Assembly (NCBI GenBank): GCA_964624795.1
Contig: CAZUZS010000006.1
Coordinates: 1 to 64,000 of the forward strand
Reading direction: 5' to 3'
Origin: CAZUZS01 sp964624795
Lineage (GTDB): Bacteria; Calditrichota; Calditrichia; RBG-13-44-9
Length of the DNA stretch: 64,000 nucleotides
Numbering within the stretch: the stretch's first letter is position 1; each line of letters starts with the position of its first letter. Positions 1 to 8,915 of this stretch are shown in pieces. The notes under the pieces were generated by a model that was not told the DNA's origin, did not search any database, and saw nothing but the letters and a program-made list of their open reading frames with translations. The position numbers and the translations under genes were made by a program.

Positions 1-439
1 TTAACTAATATTATTGAAAGCATAGAAGAGTTCCACCTATAATCTTTATCGCATGACCGGGCTTTGAAAAAGAGATAAAAAAAGAACCAAATTATTTATG
101 AATCAGGTAATTGCTCATTCAGTAGATCAGAGATCGCGAACGATCCACAAACTGGTAAACAGGCACGACAATGGCCCCCAAAATATGTGCCTGATGATTT
201 TCATGAAAATTTTACATCAATATGACCAGTTATTTTCTCAAGAAATTCCTTATTTCATTTTATTTTGATTCTTATTCCAACTACGTCGTGAGAATTTTCA
301 GTTGTAAACTACCTGGTTATGCCTGGACGAAGGGAAACAGTCAGGCAATAGAATATTATTTGAATTTTGACATTTGTATTGCAAAGATTATATTAGTGGT
401 GAATTTGAATCGTTTCGAGAAAATTAATGCAAGTTGGGT
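1..439. other. Left-edge non-coding stretch
   Basis: No convincing gene is seen. A 73-codon open frame at 222-443 has no ribosome-binding site and no recognisable domain, and its 3' end overlaps the next gene. The only signal is the promoter-like pair listed at 367-394. The stretch probably holds the upstream region of the nSTAND-WD40 gene. Confidence 0.6.
367..394 (+). promoter_or_regulatory. Sigma-70-like promoter candidate for the nSTAND-WD40 gene
   Basis: TTGACA at 367-372 is followed after 16 bases by TATATT at 389-394. This would start transcription near 401 and leave a leader of about 40 nt before the ATG at 440. The match to the enterobacterial consensus is good, but FCB-group bacteria may use different promoter sequences, so this is only a candidate. 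Confidence 0.35.
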
Positions 440-3400
440 ATGAAATTTTCAAAGATCCCACTCAATCCTTTTGTTGGTCTTCACCCGTTCTCCGAAGATG
501 AAGCCGAACTATTTTTTGGTCGCGAAAAGGAATCCGGGCAGATACTTCAAAAGCTCATAGATAAACGTTTCCTGGCTATTTCCGGTGAATCGTGCTCTGG
601 AAAAACCTCGCTGATTAGGGCTGGTCTGATTTCGCGATTAAGAGCAGGCTTCGAAGTGGAAGACCGTGCAAACTGGCTCACAATGGAGTTTGAGCCGGGC
701 AAATTGCCGCTGGAAAATATGGCGGTGGCCTTGTTGGATGAGTTTAATGATGAAACCAACATTGAGAACATTCAACATTTGGTTCGCAAAATGCGCGTTA
801 AGGGCGCGCAGGCAATTTTAAATGAAATTATATTTGAATTTGATGATCAGGATACAAATTTACTATTCGTTGTTGATAGGTTTGAGGACATATTCCGATA
901 CGGTTTGGACAACATTGATGAGACTGCGCGCCAGGATTTGCCTAATTTTATCTCAATTCTCCTTGAACTTTCGCAACAAAAACTCCCTATCTTTATCATC
1001 ATCCTTTTACGCTCCGATTTTTTACCGGATTGCAAAAATTACCCTGAATTGCATGAATTGATCGATAAAAATCTGTTCGAGCTCCGGATGTTGGAGGAAG
1101 ATGCCTTAAAGCAAGTGATTGTGAAGCCGGTTCAATCTTATGGGAAGAGGATTACGGCGCCGCTAATCCAAAGGCTTTTAGATGATATTCAGGCTGTAGA
1201 TTATAAACTCCCTGCACTTCAACATGTATTGATGCAAACATGGGAAAAGTGGGCTGAAACGCGGATGGGCCCGTTAGATATTTCTCACTATGAAGCAGTG
1301 GGCACCGTCGAAAATGCTGTTTCCCTGCACGCCGGCGAAGCCCTTACGGGGATGACCGAGAGAGAGAAAGAATTGACCGAAAGGCTTTTCAGAACGTTGA
1401 TTTATATCGATTCCCTCGGCCGAATTACTTGTTGCGCAGTTTATCTGAGTGCAATGAATTCCATTATTGGGGGTAGAGGAAATGAAATTGCCAAAATTAT
1501 AGACCTTTTCTATAGCGGAGGCAGATCCCTCATCAGCATATCGGAAGATATCATAAAGAATGATCTGATCGTCGACATTTCCAATGGGTCGCTTACCATG
1601 TTATGGAAGACATACCAGGAATGGGTGGAAAAAGAAAGAGAGGCCGTTACTTTTTATTCCCTGCTGACTGAATCAGCCAGGCACTATTTTAATGGGACAG
1701 GTCCCCTCTGGGACAGCGACATGGTTCAGGAAGCGCGGGAATGGAAAGAAGCGAACAAGATTAATAAATTCTGGGCCAGGCGATATGACACACATTATGA
1801 GGAAGCTCTTGATTTTTTAGACAAATCCGAATCGATACTTGTGCAGGATAACAAAGCCGGTAAGCCAAGTGTGTGGGAAAGATTCAAAAAAATGAAATTT
1901 CTGGCTGCGATCATCATTATCGCGGTGGTCTCTATAGTTTCTTTAGGTCACTTTTTTAATAATGAAATTTCTGATAATACCGGCCAACCGGAGACTGGTC
2001 TCCTCTCGCCCCGCTTTAAAAAACAAACAGGGGATGAAGCAGGAAAAGTCAACGAAAATGACAATGCAGCTTCGGGTATCGGAAAAATTCCGCTTGATTC
2101 ACTTGTCCTTATCCTGGCACAAAAGAAGATGGTTCCCAAGGCAGAGAATGCCGAATCATCTCTGGCTGCGCAAGAGGACCAGCAGCCGAAAGTGCCAACT
2201 GAGCAAGAAAGTCCTTCCGGAGTTGTTGACAGAAATATCACAAAAAGCGGAAATTCCAATCCGACTTCGGAAATTGCAAAGATGGAAGAAATGTTTTGGA
2301 ATTCTGCCCAAAACGCACTGAAATATAACAACTGGCTTTCCGCTTCTCATTTTCTGGCAAAAGTAGCCGGTATGACGACCGATTCCATGCGGTACCGGCA
2401 TTGCGTTGAGGATTTGTACAAACTCAACCGAACACTTCTTCTTGTCTCACAAATTACCTGCAATCGCAAAATTTATGGAGCCAATTTTTCACCACATGGG
2501 GAATTGATTGTCACTTGGGGCGCAGACAGTTCGGCCACGGTGTGGAGTGTGCGGAATGGCGCGCCGGTTTCAAATCCGCTCAACCATCACGGAGATGTGT
2601 GGGGAGCAATATTCAGTCCCGACCGCCGAAGAATACTAACCTGGAGCTCGGACAGCACTTTGAGACTTTGGGGGGGGAAGGATAAGATAAAAAACCTGCA
2701 AACAATGCGACACGATGACAACGTAATCGGGGCAGAATTCAGCAAAACCGGCGAACTTATCCTGAGCTGGGGGAGCGACGCGACCGCGCGTCTATGGAAT
2801 TCGGTGACTGGACTTCCGGCCGCTAATATTATGAAACAGCCGGGAGGGATAAAGAATGCGTTTTTTAGTCACGATGATCATTATATTCTGACCCTGGGGT
2901 ACGACGGTGAGGCGCGTGTATGGTCTGCAAAGAATGGTTCTTTGGTATCAACATTCGGGAAATACCGAAATCGCGGGCAGGAGATTTATGGCGCCTGCTT
3001 CAATCATCGGGATAGCCGTGTTCTGCTGTGGTCCCATCGAAATATTTTTCTGTGGAATATGGAAAACATGGAGGAGGTCTTCTCCCCGATAGAATTGCCC
3101 TACGGAATGCTGGAAGGAGCCTGTTTCAGTCACAACGATCGCGTTATTCTTACCTGGGATGGATACCAATATGCCCGCCTGTGGGATGCAAAAACCGGCA
3201 AAGAAAAGTTCAATCCGGTCTCACACAATGGAGCGGTTTTAGGGGGACAATTCAGTCCCACCGATAACAGCTTCCTGAGCTGGGGAATGGGCGGTGCCGT
3301 GCGCATCTCCAATTCGCTGGATGGATCGCCACTTTTTTCTCCTGTTTATTTCCGGGGAGTGGTCCGCGGGGCGGAATTCATGAACAATGGTCGTTACTTT

Positions 3401-3862
3401 CTTGCATGGAGCCATGACGGCAGCGCCAGAATATGGAACGCGGCGAATGGCTCACCCGCCAGCTCTATTATCCTGCATCCCTTTCCAATCAGTGGTGTAA
3501 TTACAGATTCCGGAAAAGATTTGCTTCTTACCTGGAGTGGGGATGACAATACAGTGAAAATCTGGAAAACTTTTTTGAGGGAACCGGCAGATTTTTCTGA
3601 CTTGCCCAGGGCAGATTGCGATTTTCCCCACCAGTATCTCGATTTGTTGGTTGATGTGCTGACTGGCACTACCGTAAATGAACGCGGAAATCTGATGATC
3701 CTGCGTCCGGGGGAGTGGCATCTAAAAAAGGAACTGTATCGTCAGATTGCCGAAGAGCATTGGAAGGTTTGTCGCTATAAGCAGGCGAATTTTTATGCTA
3801 AACAAAAAGAGATGTGGGGTAGCAAGAACTTTTCCCAGGCTCTTACCAGGCAAAAGAAATAA
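440..3862 (+). CDS. nSTAND ATPase with central membrane helix and C-terminal WD40 propeller
   Basis: This is a large signal-transduction ATPase of the nSTAND type. The N-terminus carries the family signature NPFVGLHPF followed by LFFGRE. Walker A (GESCSGKT) is near residue 50 and a Walker B-like FVVDRFED near 145. A strongly hydrophobic helix follows KKMKF near residue 485-505. After a low-complexity linker come about nine WD40-type repeats (roughly residues 670-1045), each of the form GA-FS-...-LTW--D---RLW. Positive charges before the helix suggest a cytoplasmic ATPase and an extracytoplasmic propeller; this topology is inferred. The ATG at 440 is preferred over the TTG at 434, though neither has a strong ribosome-binding site. 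The gene lies 218 bp upstream of csgG on the same strand. Its trigger and output are unknown; such proteins act as sensors or in defence. Confidence 0.8.
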   Translation: MKFSKIPLNPFVGLHPFSEDEAELFFGREKESGQILQKLIDKRFLAISGESCSGKTSLIRAGLISRLRAGFEVEDRANWLTMEFEPGKLPLENMAVALLDEFNDETNIENIQHLVRKMRVKGAQAILNEIIFEFDDQDTNLLFVVDRFEDIFRYGLDNIDETARQDLPNFISILLELSQQKLPIFIIILLRSDFLPDCKNYPELHELIDKNLFELRMLEEDALKQVIVKPVQSYGKRITAPLIQRLLDDIQAVDYKLPALQHVLMQTWEKWAETRMGPLDISHYEAVGTVENAVSLHAGEALTGMTEREKELTERLFRTLIYIDSLGRITCCAVYLSAMNSIIGGRGNEIAKIIDLFYSGGRSLISISEDIIKNDLIVDISNGSLTMLWKTYQEWVEKEREAVTFYSLLTESARHYFNGTGPLWDSDMVQEAREWKEANKINKFWARRYDTHYEEALDFLDKSESILVQDNKAGKPSVWERFKKMKFLAAIIIIAVVSIVSLGHFFNNEISDNTGQPETGLLSPRFKKQTGDEAGKVNENDNAASGIGKIPLDSLVLILAQKKMVPKAENAESSLAAQEDQQPKVPTEQESPSGVVDRNITKSGNSNPTSEIAKMEEMFWNSAQNALKYNNWLSASHFLAKVAGMTTDSMRYRHCVEDLYKLNRTLLLVSQITCNRKIYGANFSPHGELIVTWGADSSATVWSVRNGAPVSNPLNHHGDVWGAIFSPDRRRILTWSSDSTLRLWGGKDKIKNLQTMRHDDNVIGAEFSKTGELILSWGSDATARLWNSVTGLPAANIMKQPGGIKNAFFSHDDHYILTLGYDGEARVWSAKNGSLVSTFGKYRNRGQEIYGACFNHRDSRVLLWSHRNIFLWNMENMEEVFSPIELPYGMLEGACFSHNDRVILTWDGYQYARLWDAKTGKEKFNPVSHNGAVLGGQFSPTDNSFLSWGMGGAVRISNSLDGSPLFSPVYFRGVVRGAEFMNNGRYFLAWSHDGSARIWNAANGSPASSIILHPFPISGVITDSGKDLLLTWSGDDNTVKIWKTFLREPADFSDLPRADCDFPHQYLDLLVDVLTGTTVNERGNLMILRPGEWHLKKELYRQIAEEHWKVCRYKQANFYAKQKEMWGSKNFSQALTRQKK

Positions 3863-4080
3863 TACTGTGCCATCTGGAATCGCAGTATCATGTGCCGGGA
3901 TTCTTCTAAAACTTGGCATAATTATTAAAAAAATGATTCTGTTGATTAAGTCACAATTTTTTCTTTTTGAAATGATTTATTATGTATGCCTGTAAAGGAA
4001 TCTTTCTTTTTATTGATCCGAGTTACTCCAAGTTTTACAATTCGTTTCTACAGAGTATTTGTTTATAAGGGAAATTATTC

Positions 4081-5490
4081 ATGTGGAAAATTACATCAGT
4101 TGGCATTTATCTTTTACTTTTTGCTTTACTTATCGGGTGTTCCCCTTCGTTAATTGAAGTCCCTGTGGAGGAACCCGCCAGCCTCGGATATATTACCTCT
4201 GTTCATAAAGAGCTGACTTCACTTCCGTCCGCAAAAGAACCAATTGTTGCGGCAGTTTACAAGTTCAGGGATCAAACCGGCCAATACAAAACATCAGCCT
4301 CCGGCGTCACCTGGTCAACGGCTGTCACACAGGGGGCCACTTCCATGCTGCTGAAGGCGCTGGAGGATTCCAAATGGTTTACGGTAATTGAGCGCGAGGG
4401 ATTGTCCAACCTGTTGAATGAGAGAAAAATTATTCGTTCCAGCCGCGAAAACTTCATGAACGGGGAAGGAGAAAAATTGCCCCCCCTTCCGCCGCTACTT
4501 TATGCCGGCGTCATATTAGAAGGGGGGATTATTTCCTATGAAACCAACACCGTAACCGGCGGAATCGGCGCCCGCTACTTCGGAATCGGGACTTCTACTC
4601 AATATCGTAAAGATGAGGTGAGTATTTACCTGCGAGCCGTTTCAACGCAAACCGGAAAGGTGTTGAAAACCGTTTATACCACCAAGTCCATCCTCTCCAT
4701 GTCGGTCGATGTGAACGTCTATCGCTATGTCCGATTCAAGCGGTTGCTGGAGGTCGAGACCGGCTACAGCGTCAATGAACCGCCCCAGATGTGCGTTCTG
4801 GAAGCCATCGAAAAGGCGGTACTCAGCCTGGTGGTGGAAGGGATCATGGACAAGCTGTGGACGCTGCAAAATCCGCAGGATATTAAACTGCCAGTGATTG
4901 TTGATTATCTGAAAGAGAAAGACCAGGTGGAAGGCCGGGTGGATTACGATATTTCACCTAACCTGGCGCCCCGTAATTTTGGAATTGGCTTGAACGGCGG
5001 GTTGCAGCAATATGTTGGGGATTACCGCAATGCTAACCGTGAGCCAGTGATCGAGCCTTTTTTTCGGTTTAATTTTTCACCGCAATTTTCTATTGCCCTG
5101 GATGGTATTTATGGGAAAGTATCCAACGAGGACAAATTCTCAACCCGGCTGAACCTTGTCGAGTTAAAAGGTCTATGGTATTTATTACCCAGTCAACGCA
5201 TTTCTCCTTTTTTTATGGGAGGCGGCGGTATGATTAAATATTTTCCCCAGGACCCGGATGGGAAAGATCTTCCTGTGGATAAGTCGAAAGATGAACCGGC
5301 TCCCAATTTTGTCATGTCGGCGGTGTATGGGGCCGGTGTGGAATATTTTTTAAATCGTGCCTGGAGCTTCCATCTCACAGTGGCAAATCATTATGCCTTT
5401 ACCGATCAACTGGATGGGAAGATACATGGAAAGCTTAAGGACAGTTTTTTTGACGCGAAGCTGGGATTTACATATTATCTCGTTCATTGA
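4081..5490 (+). CDS. csgG: CsgG-family curli secretion channel lipoprotein with C-terminal beta-barrel extension
   Basis: The protein should form the outer-membrane pore that exports curlin subunits. It starts with a lipoprotein signal ending in LLIGC (lipid-anchored Cys20). The CsgG domain follows (about residues 50-270), with the recognisable segments VIEREGLSNLLNERK, LYAGVILEGGIISYETNT and EVSIYLRAVSTQTGKV. At 469 residues it is far longer than E. coli CsgG (277). The extra roughly 180 C-terminal residues alternate polar and aromatic residues in strands and end in FTYYLVH, as in small outer-membrane beta-barrels. It is separated from csgE/F/A/B by a regulator gene, and no clear promoter was found upstream. 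Confidence 0.9.
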   Translation: MWKITSVGIYLLLFALLIGCSPSLIEVPVEEPASLGYITSVHKELTSLPSAKEPIVAAVYKFRDQTGQYKTSASGVTWSTAVTQGATSMLLKALEDSKWFTVIEREGLSNLLNERKIIRSSRENFMNGEGEKLPPLPPLLYAGVILEGGIISYETNTVTGGIGARYFGIGTSTQYRKDEVSIYLRAVSTQTGKVLKTVYTTKSILSMSVDVNVYRYVRFKRLLEVETGYSVNEPPQMCVLEAIEKAVLSLVVEGIMDKLWTLQNPQDIKLPVIVDYLKEKDQVEGRVDYDISPNLAPRNFGIGLNGGLQQYVGDYRNANREPVIEPFFRFNFSPQFSIALDGIYGKVSNEDKFSTRLNLVELKGLWYLLPSQRISPFFMGGGGMIKYFPQDPDGKDLPVDKSKDEPAPNFVMSAVYGAGVEYFLNRAWSFHLTVANHYAFTDQLDGKIHGKLKDSFFDAKLGFTYYLVH

Positions 5491-5736
5491 GAGAATACGG
5501 CATTCTTAATTGACCGGAGACGGTAATTGTAGCGGAAAAGTGAATTCAGTACTTTATCGAACAGATCTATTTAATTTTTTAACCTTTTCTTAAGGAACCA
5601 TTGGGGTTACATTACCTGTGTCAGGCAAGAAACCAAAAGTTCTATATTAATTTTAGCGAATTTGCGAGGCGATGAATAATCGATTCTTTGCCCCGGCCTT
5701 ATTTTTATTACTAATTAAAATAACGGCGATTCGACC

Positions 5737-7095
5737 ATGGCGGAAATTTTTAACATTCTTATTGTGGACGACTCGAAGTCCATTGTGCATTACCTGTTGG
5801 ATATTCTAAGCACCAAAGATCACAATCTTCTTTATACTTTTTCCAAAGAGGAAGCGAAAAAAATTATTACCCAAAATGAGGTGGATATTTTAATTTGCGA
5901 TTTGATGCTTCCTGCCCTGGAAGACGGGCTGCAGACTGTAAAATTTTTTAAGAAGATGTATCCCCATTCAAAAGTCTTGGGGATTTCTGCCAATTCCAGC
6001 CTGGATAATGTGGTGGCAGTCATCAAAGAAGGTGCGGACGATTTTGTGGCGAAGAATTCCACCAAAGACCAGATCATCAAGAAAATAGAATCCTTGAAAT
6101 CACTGGTCGGTAAAATGAATGGGAAAATCCCGGATGGCGCTTCCTCCTGGGGGGACGATATCATAGTCGGGAAAAGCGCTTCCATGCTGGAAGTCATGAA
6201 TAGAATGAAGATTGTTGCGCAAAGCGAAGTAGAAACATGTCTGATTGTTGGGGAAAGCGGGACCGGCAAGGAATTGGTTGCCCGTAATATACATTGCATG
6301 AGTCGCCGCAAGAAAATGCCATTCCTCGCCCTTAATTGCGCCGGCATGCCCGATGCCTTGATCGACAGCGAATTGTTCGGTTTTGAACGCGGGAGCTTCA
6401 CTGGTGCCTACAACACCTCCCAGGGCAAATTTGAGCTGGCCGATAAAGGCGTGCTGTTCCTTGATGAGATCAGCGAGATGCCCGTTCACTTGCAGGGAAA
6501 GCTATTGCGGGTGCTCGAAAATAGGGAAGTACTTCGGATCGGGGGTAAAAAAACAATCCCGATAGATGTGATGATCCTGGCCGCTACCAACAGAAACCTG
6601 GACCATGAAATCCGTGAGAAAAAATTTCGGGATGACATTTTTTACCGACTAAACATGGTGAAAATAGAGATTCCGCCGCTGCACGAAAGGAAAGAGGATA
6701 TTCCCCTGCTTGCAGACTATTTCCTTAAAATTGTGAATAAGAAATTGGCTAAAAGTCTTTCACTGGATAAGGAGATTCTCGGATTATTGACGGACTATTC
6801 CTTCCCGGGAAATGTACGCGAATTGAAGAATATGATTTATAGCTCGGCGTTGTTTTGCCAGGGAAATATTATCCAGGGAAAGGACATGGAGCCGTATCTT
6901 ACTGACCGGGGAAACATTCCGGATGAAAACCTTTCCTCTAATAGAAAAGGGCAAATGGTCAGCCTAGAACAAATTCTTAAGGTTCTAAAAAAGCACGGAG
7001 GAAATATCACTGCTTCTGCCGTGGAACTGGGTTACACCCGGGAGGGATTGAGCCGCAAATTAAAAAGAATGAATATCGATATAGATTCATTTTAG
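5737..7095 (+). CDS. NtrC-family sigma-54-dependent response regulator inside the curli locus
   Basis: The architecture is receiver, AAA+ ATPase, Fis-type helix-turn-helix. The receiver has the acidic pair in IVDDS, the phospho-acceptor Asp55 in ICDLMLP and Lys106. The AAA+ domain has GESGTGKE (Walker A), LFLDEISEM (Walker B) and the sigma-54 contact loop as GSFTGA instead of the usual GAFTGA. The C-terminus (GGNITASAVELGYTREGLSRKL) is a Fis-like DNA-binding domain. No sensor kinase is adjacent. It sits between csgG and csgE and lies upstream of a predicted sigma-54 promoter with a repeat cluster, so it is the obvious candidate activator of the curli genes. That role is inferred. The ATG at 5737 has no strong ribosome-binding site. 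Confidence 0.9.
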   Translation: MAEIFNILIVDDSKSIVHYLLDILSTKDHNLLYTFSKEEAKKIITQNEVDILICDLMLPALEDGLQTVKFFKKMYPHSKVLGISANSSLDNVVAVIKEGADDFVAKNSTKDQIIKKIESLKSLVGKMNGKIPDGASSWGDDIIVGKSASMLEVMNRMKIVAQSEVETCLIVGESGTGKELVARNIHCMSRRKKMPFLALNCAGMPDALIDSELFGFERGSFTGAYNTSQGKFELADKGVLFLDEISEMPVHLQGKLLRVLENREVLRIGGKKTIPIDVMILAATNRNLDHEIREKKFRDDIFYRLNMVKIEIPPLHERKEDIPLLADYFLKIVNKKLAKSLSLDKEILGLLTDYSFPGNVRELKNMIYSSALFCQGNIIQGKDMEPYLTDRGNIPDENLSSNRKGQMVSLEQILKVLKKHGGNITASAVELGYTREGLSRKLKRMNIDIDSF

Positions 7096-7628
7096 CCTGA
7101 ATCATTTATCTCGCGAAATCGTGCTACGAAGTTCCATCGGGATAAACGTCCACTATGTAGGAGGCGCAAAGCGTTGGTATATTCAGTTACCAGAAGTTTT
7201 CCAAGTTTTATACTCCAAAAAATCTCTTTGATGAATTACAGTGCGAGTATTTATTTTTTAGCCAGACAAGCCGCTGCCCTTTGGTGCTAGCGCAGAAGAT
7301 TGCCAGGGCAGGCCGCGATATATGCTACTCTACAACTCCAACCATGAGAATTTGGCCATTTTGAGCATAAGTCTATTATAAAGATGATAGCGGCCTTTAC
7401 ATTGCGACTGTTTATCCCCATAGGACGATGTGGAGCGCCTTTGAGTGAAAATTCATGAATAATTCGGGTTAGATTCTAATAATCTCATGTTTGAGAGCTT
7501 CCCTTAAATTAAATAGCATTTTCCAGACCTTGCTTGAAGATGAATTCCCGTTTTTTATTTTTTTACTGTCCACCAACTTAATTTATTCGTGATGGCCGTG
7601 CTAAGGGAATTGAATTAAGGGGGCCTGC

Positions 7629-7665
7629 GCGTGATGTCCTTCTTTACGTCACGCAACGTCACAAC
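7629..7665. promoter_or_regulatory. Putative enhancer (activator-binding) repeat cluster for the curli promoter
   Basis: Three copies of a 9-bp word lie here. GCGTGATGT (7629-7637) is the inverse of ACATCACGC. ACGTCACGC (7646-7654) matches it at 8 of 9 positions as an inverted repeat. A third copy, ACGTCACAA (7656-7664), follows exactly 10 bp after the second, so the two face the same side of the helix. The cluster is about 120-150 bp upstream of the predicted start, the usual place for enhancers bound by NtrC-type activators. That it binds the adjacent regulator is inferred. Confidence 0.5.
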
Positions 7666-7754
7666 TTTAGACAGTTTGATATTTATATATATAGTATTAT
7701 ATGATATATAATATACTATTTCAATAATAATTGCATATAATTACATTCAATTTT

Positions 7755-7770
7755 CGGCACCTAATTTGCA
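7755..7770 (+). promoter_or_regulatory. Sigma-54 (-24/-12) promoter for csgE and downstream curli genes
   Basis: The sequence CGGCACCTAATTTGCA matches the consensus TGGCAC-N5-TTGCA with one mismatch in the -24 element. The invariant GG (7756-7757) and GC (7768-7769) have the exact required spacing. Transcription is predicted to start near 7781, about 82 nt before csgE. By eye, no other intergenic region checked in this window has an equally good match. The neighbouring sigma-54 activator gene and the upstream repeat cluster support the call. Confidence 0.65.
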
Positions 7771-7862
7771 ATTGTGTGAAGTGCAAGCCAAGGGAATGGT
7801 TTCCAATCATAAGGATGTGATTTTATTTCTCTGTAGTTATTTGACTAAAGGGCGTCTAAACA

Positions 7863-8312
7863 ATGCTGAGAAATAACAAATCCGTATTATTTGCATGTCT
7901 GTTTTTAATAATGTCGTGGCAAAAGTGTTCATGTCAAAATGAAAATTCGGCTGGGAAATCAACCACTGCTATCGGGGACCCGTTAGAGATTGATGGGCTG
8001 GTGGTGGATGAGACCCAGACCAAGGTGGGGCGCGATTTCTATGAAATTTATTTTTCAAATTGGGAACCGCCGGTGGGAGTGAAAGACTACACCATAGTTA
8101 TCTCGGAAAGAGCCTTGCCCCGTATGGGGAGCATGGTTTCGGTTTCCATAAATGAGATTTTAATTTACCAAAATTTCATTAAACCACGCTTTGACGAAAT
8201 CGTGGAAGCGACCCAATCTGCCATACAAGTCACCCTGCAATTTTTATATAACTATGAACAATTTAAGCAGGATTTGGAAGGTGAGGATATGTCGGGAAGT
8301 GGAATTTACTAG
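7863..8312 (+). CDS. csgE: CsgE-like curli assembly/transport factor
   Basis: In E. coli, CsgE is a periplasmic adaptor that caps the CsgG pore and gives substrate specificity. This 149-residue protein has an N-terminal signal peptide (hydrophobic residues 8-20, then a Cys-rich CSCQ end). The conserved CsgE core follows: VGRDFYEIYFSNW, TIVISERALPRMGS and SVSINEILIYQNF, matching the family order GHDFY, INERPSARWGS and VNQDVIFQ. It is the first gene after the predicted sigma-54 promoter and is followed 40 bp later by csgF. No strong ribosome-binding site precedes the ATG. Confidence 0.9.
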   Translation: MLRNNKSVLFACLFLIMSWQKCSCQNENSAGKSTTAIGDPLEIDGLVVDETQTKVGRDFYEIYFSNWEPPVGVKDYTIVISERALPRMGSMVSVSINEILIYQNFIKPRFDEIVEATQSAIQVTLQFLYNYEQFKQDLEGEDMSGSGIY

Positions 8313-8352
8313 CATTTTCGTCAACGTTGTCTATGTATTTCAGGAGGTATTT

Positions 8353-8775
8353 ATGAAACGGTTGATTTTATTCTTTATTCTTTTTTCTTTCATCTTTTTT
8401 CTTTCATCTTTCGGGAGTGAACTGGTTTATACCCCCATCAACCCCTCTTTCGGCGGCAATCCCTACAATGCCAGTTGGCTGATGCAGCAGGCCGAGGCGC
8501 AAAATACTTATAAAGGAGCCCAGGACGAAGGATATTCACCTTATTCCACAGATCCTCTGGAAAATTTTAAACAATCCTTGAATCGTTCTATTTTAAGCCA
8601 ATTTGCGAGCCAGTTGACCCGTAATGCGTTTGGTGAGAACAACCTGTTGGAGCCCGGTCATTATGAGATTGGCGATTATATAATTGACGTAACACCCGGT
8701 GACCAAGGCATTCAAGTTACGATATATGACAATACTACGGGTGGCGAGACGACAATTATTGTTCCCTATTATTAA
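8353..8775 (+). CDS. csgF: CsgF-like curli assembly factor
   Basis: CsgF is the surface-exposed partner of CsgG that couples secretion to nucleation. The start at 8353 has a full AGGAGG six bases upstream (8342-8347), which decides against longer open frames. A signal peptide of about 22 residues is followed by the hallmark INPSFGGNPYNASWL and QAEAQNTY, the part that inserts into the CsgG constriction in E. coli. The C-terminal half (YIIDVTPGDQGIQVTIYDNTTGGETTIIV) matches the family's beta-rich end. The length of 140 aa is normal. Confidence 0.92.
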   Translation: MKRLILFFILFSFIFFLSSFGSELVYTPINPSFGGNPYNASWLMQQAEAQNTYKGAQDEGYSPYSTDPLENFKQSLNRSILSQFASQLTRNAFGENNLLEPGHYEIGDYIIDVTPGDQGIQVTIYDNTTGGETTIIVPYY

Positions 8776-8915
8776 AATTAGTTTAACGGTTTATCAAAAA
8801 CGAGGAGGTGATAAACAATACTGATCTTTTATTTTGACCTTCTAACGGACATTTTCCAGAAAGCTGTTTTATCTTAACTCAATTAATTAAACTAATTAAA
8901 TTAAGGAGAAGTAAA

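Larger units (their letters stand above)
7096..7862. other. Long regulatory intergenic region before csgE
   Basis: These 767 bp have no supported gene. The first 500 bp show nothing recognisable. The last 240 bp carry three signals in order: a repeat cluster at 7629-7665, a nearly pure A/T stretch at about 7676-7750, and a -24/-12 promoter at 7755-7770. The predicted transcript would have a leader of about 80 nt before csgE. Confidence 0.7.

Noticed and set aside
222..443. 73-codon open frame at the left edge
   Set aside because: No ribosome-binding site, no domain, overlaps the nSTAND gene and spans the promoter-like pair at 367-394.
3867..3895. ATACTG...CAGTAT stem after the nSTAND gene as a terminator
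   Set aside because: A six-base stem with a 15-nt loop and no T-run does not qualify.
3911..3930. TTGGCATAATTATTAA upstream of csgG as a -24/-12 promoter
   Set aside because: The -24 half is good but there is no GC at the -12 position.
3747..3995. 82-codon open frame overlapping the end of the nSTAND gene
   Set aside because: Mostly an alternate-frame shadow of the real gene; the part beyond the stop has no coding features.
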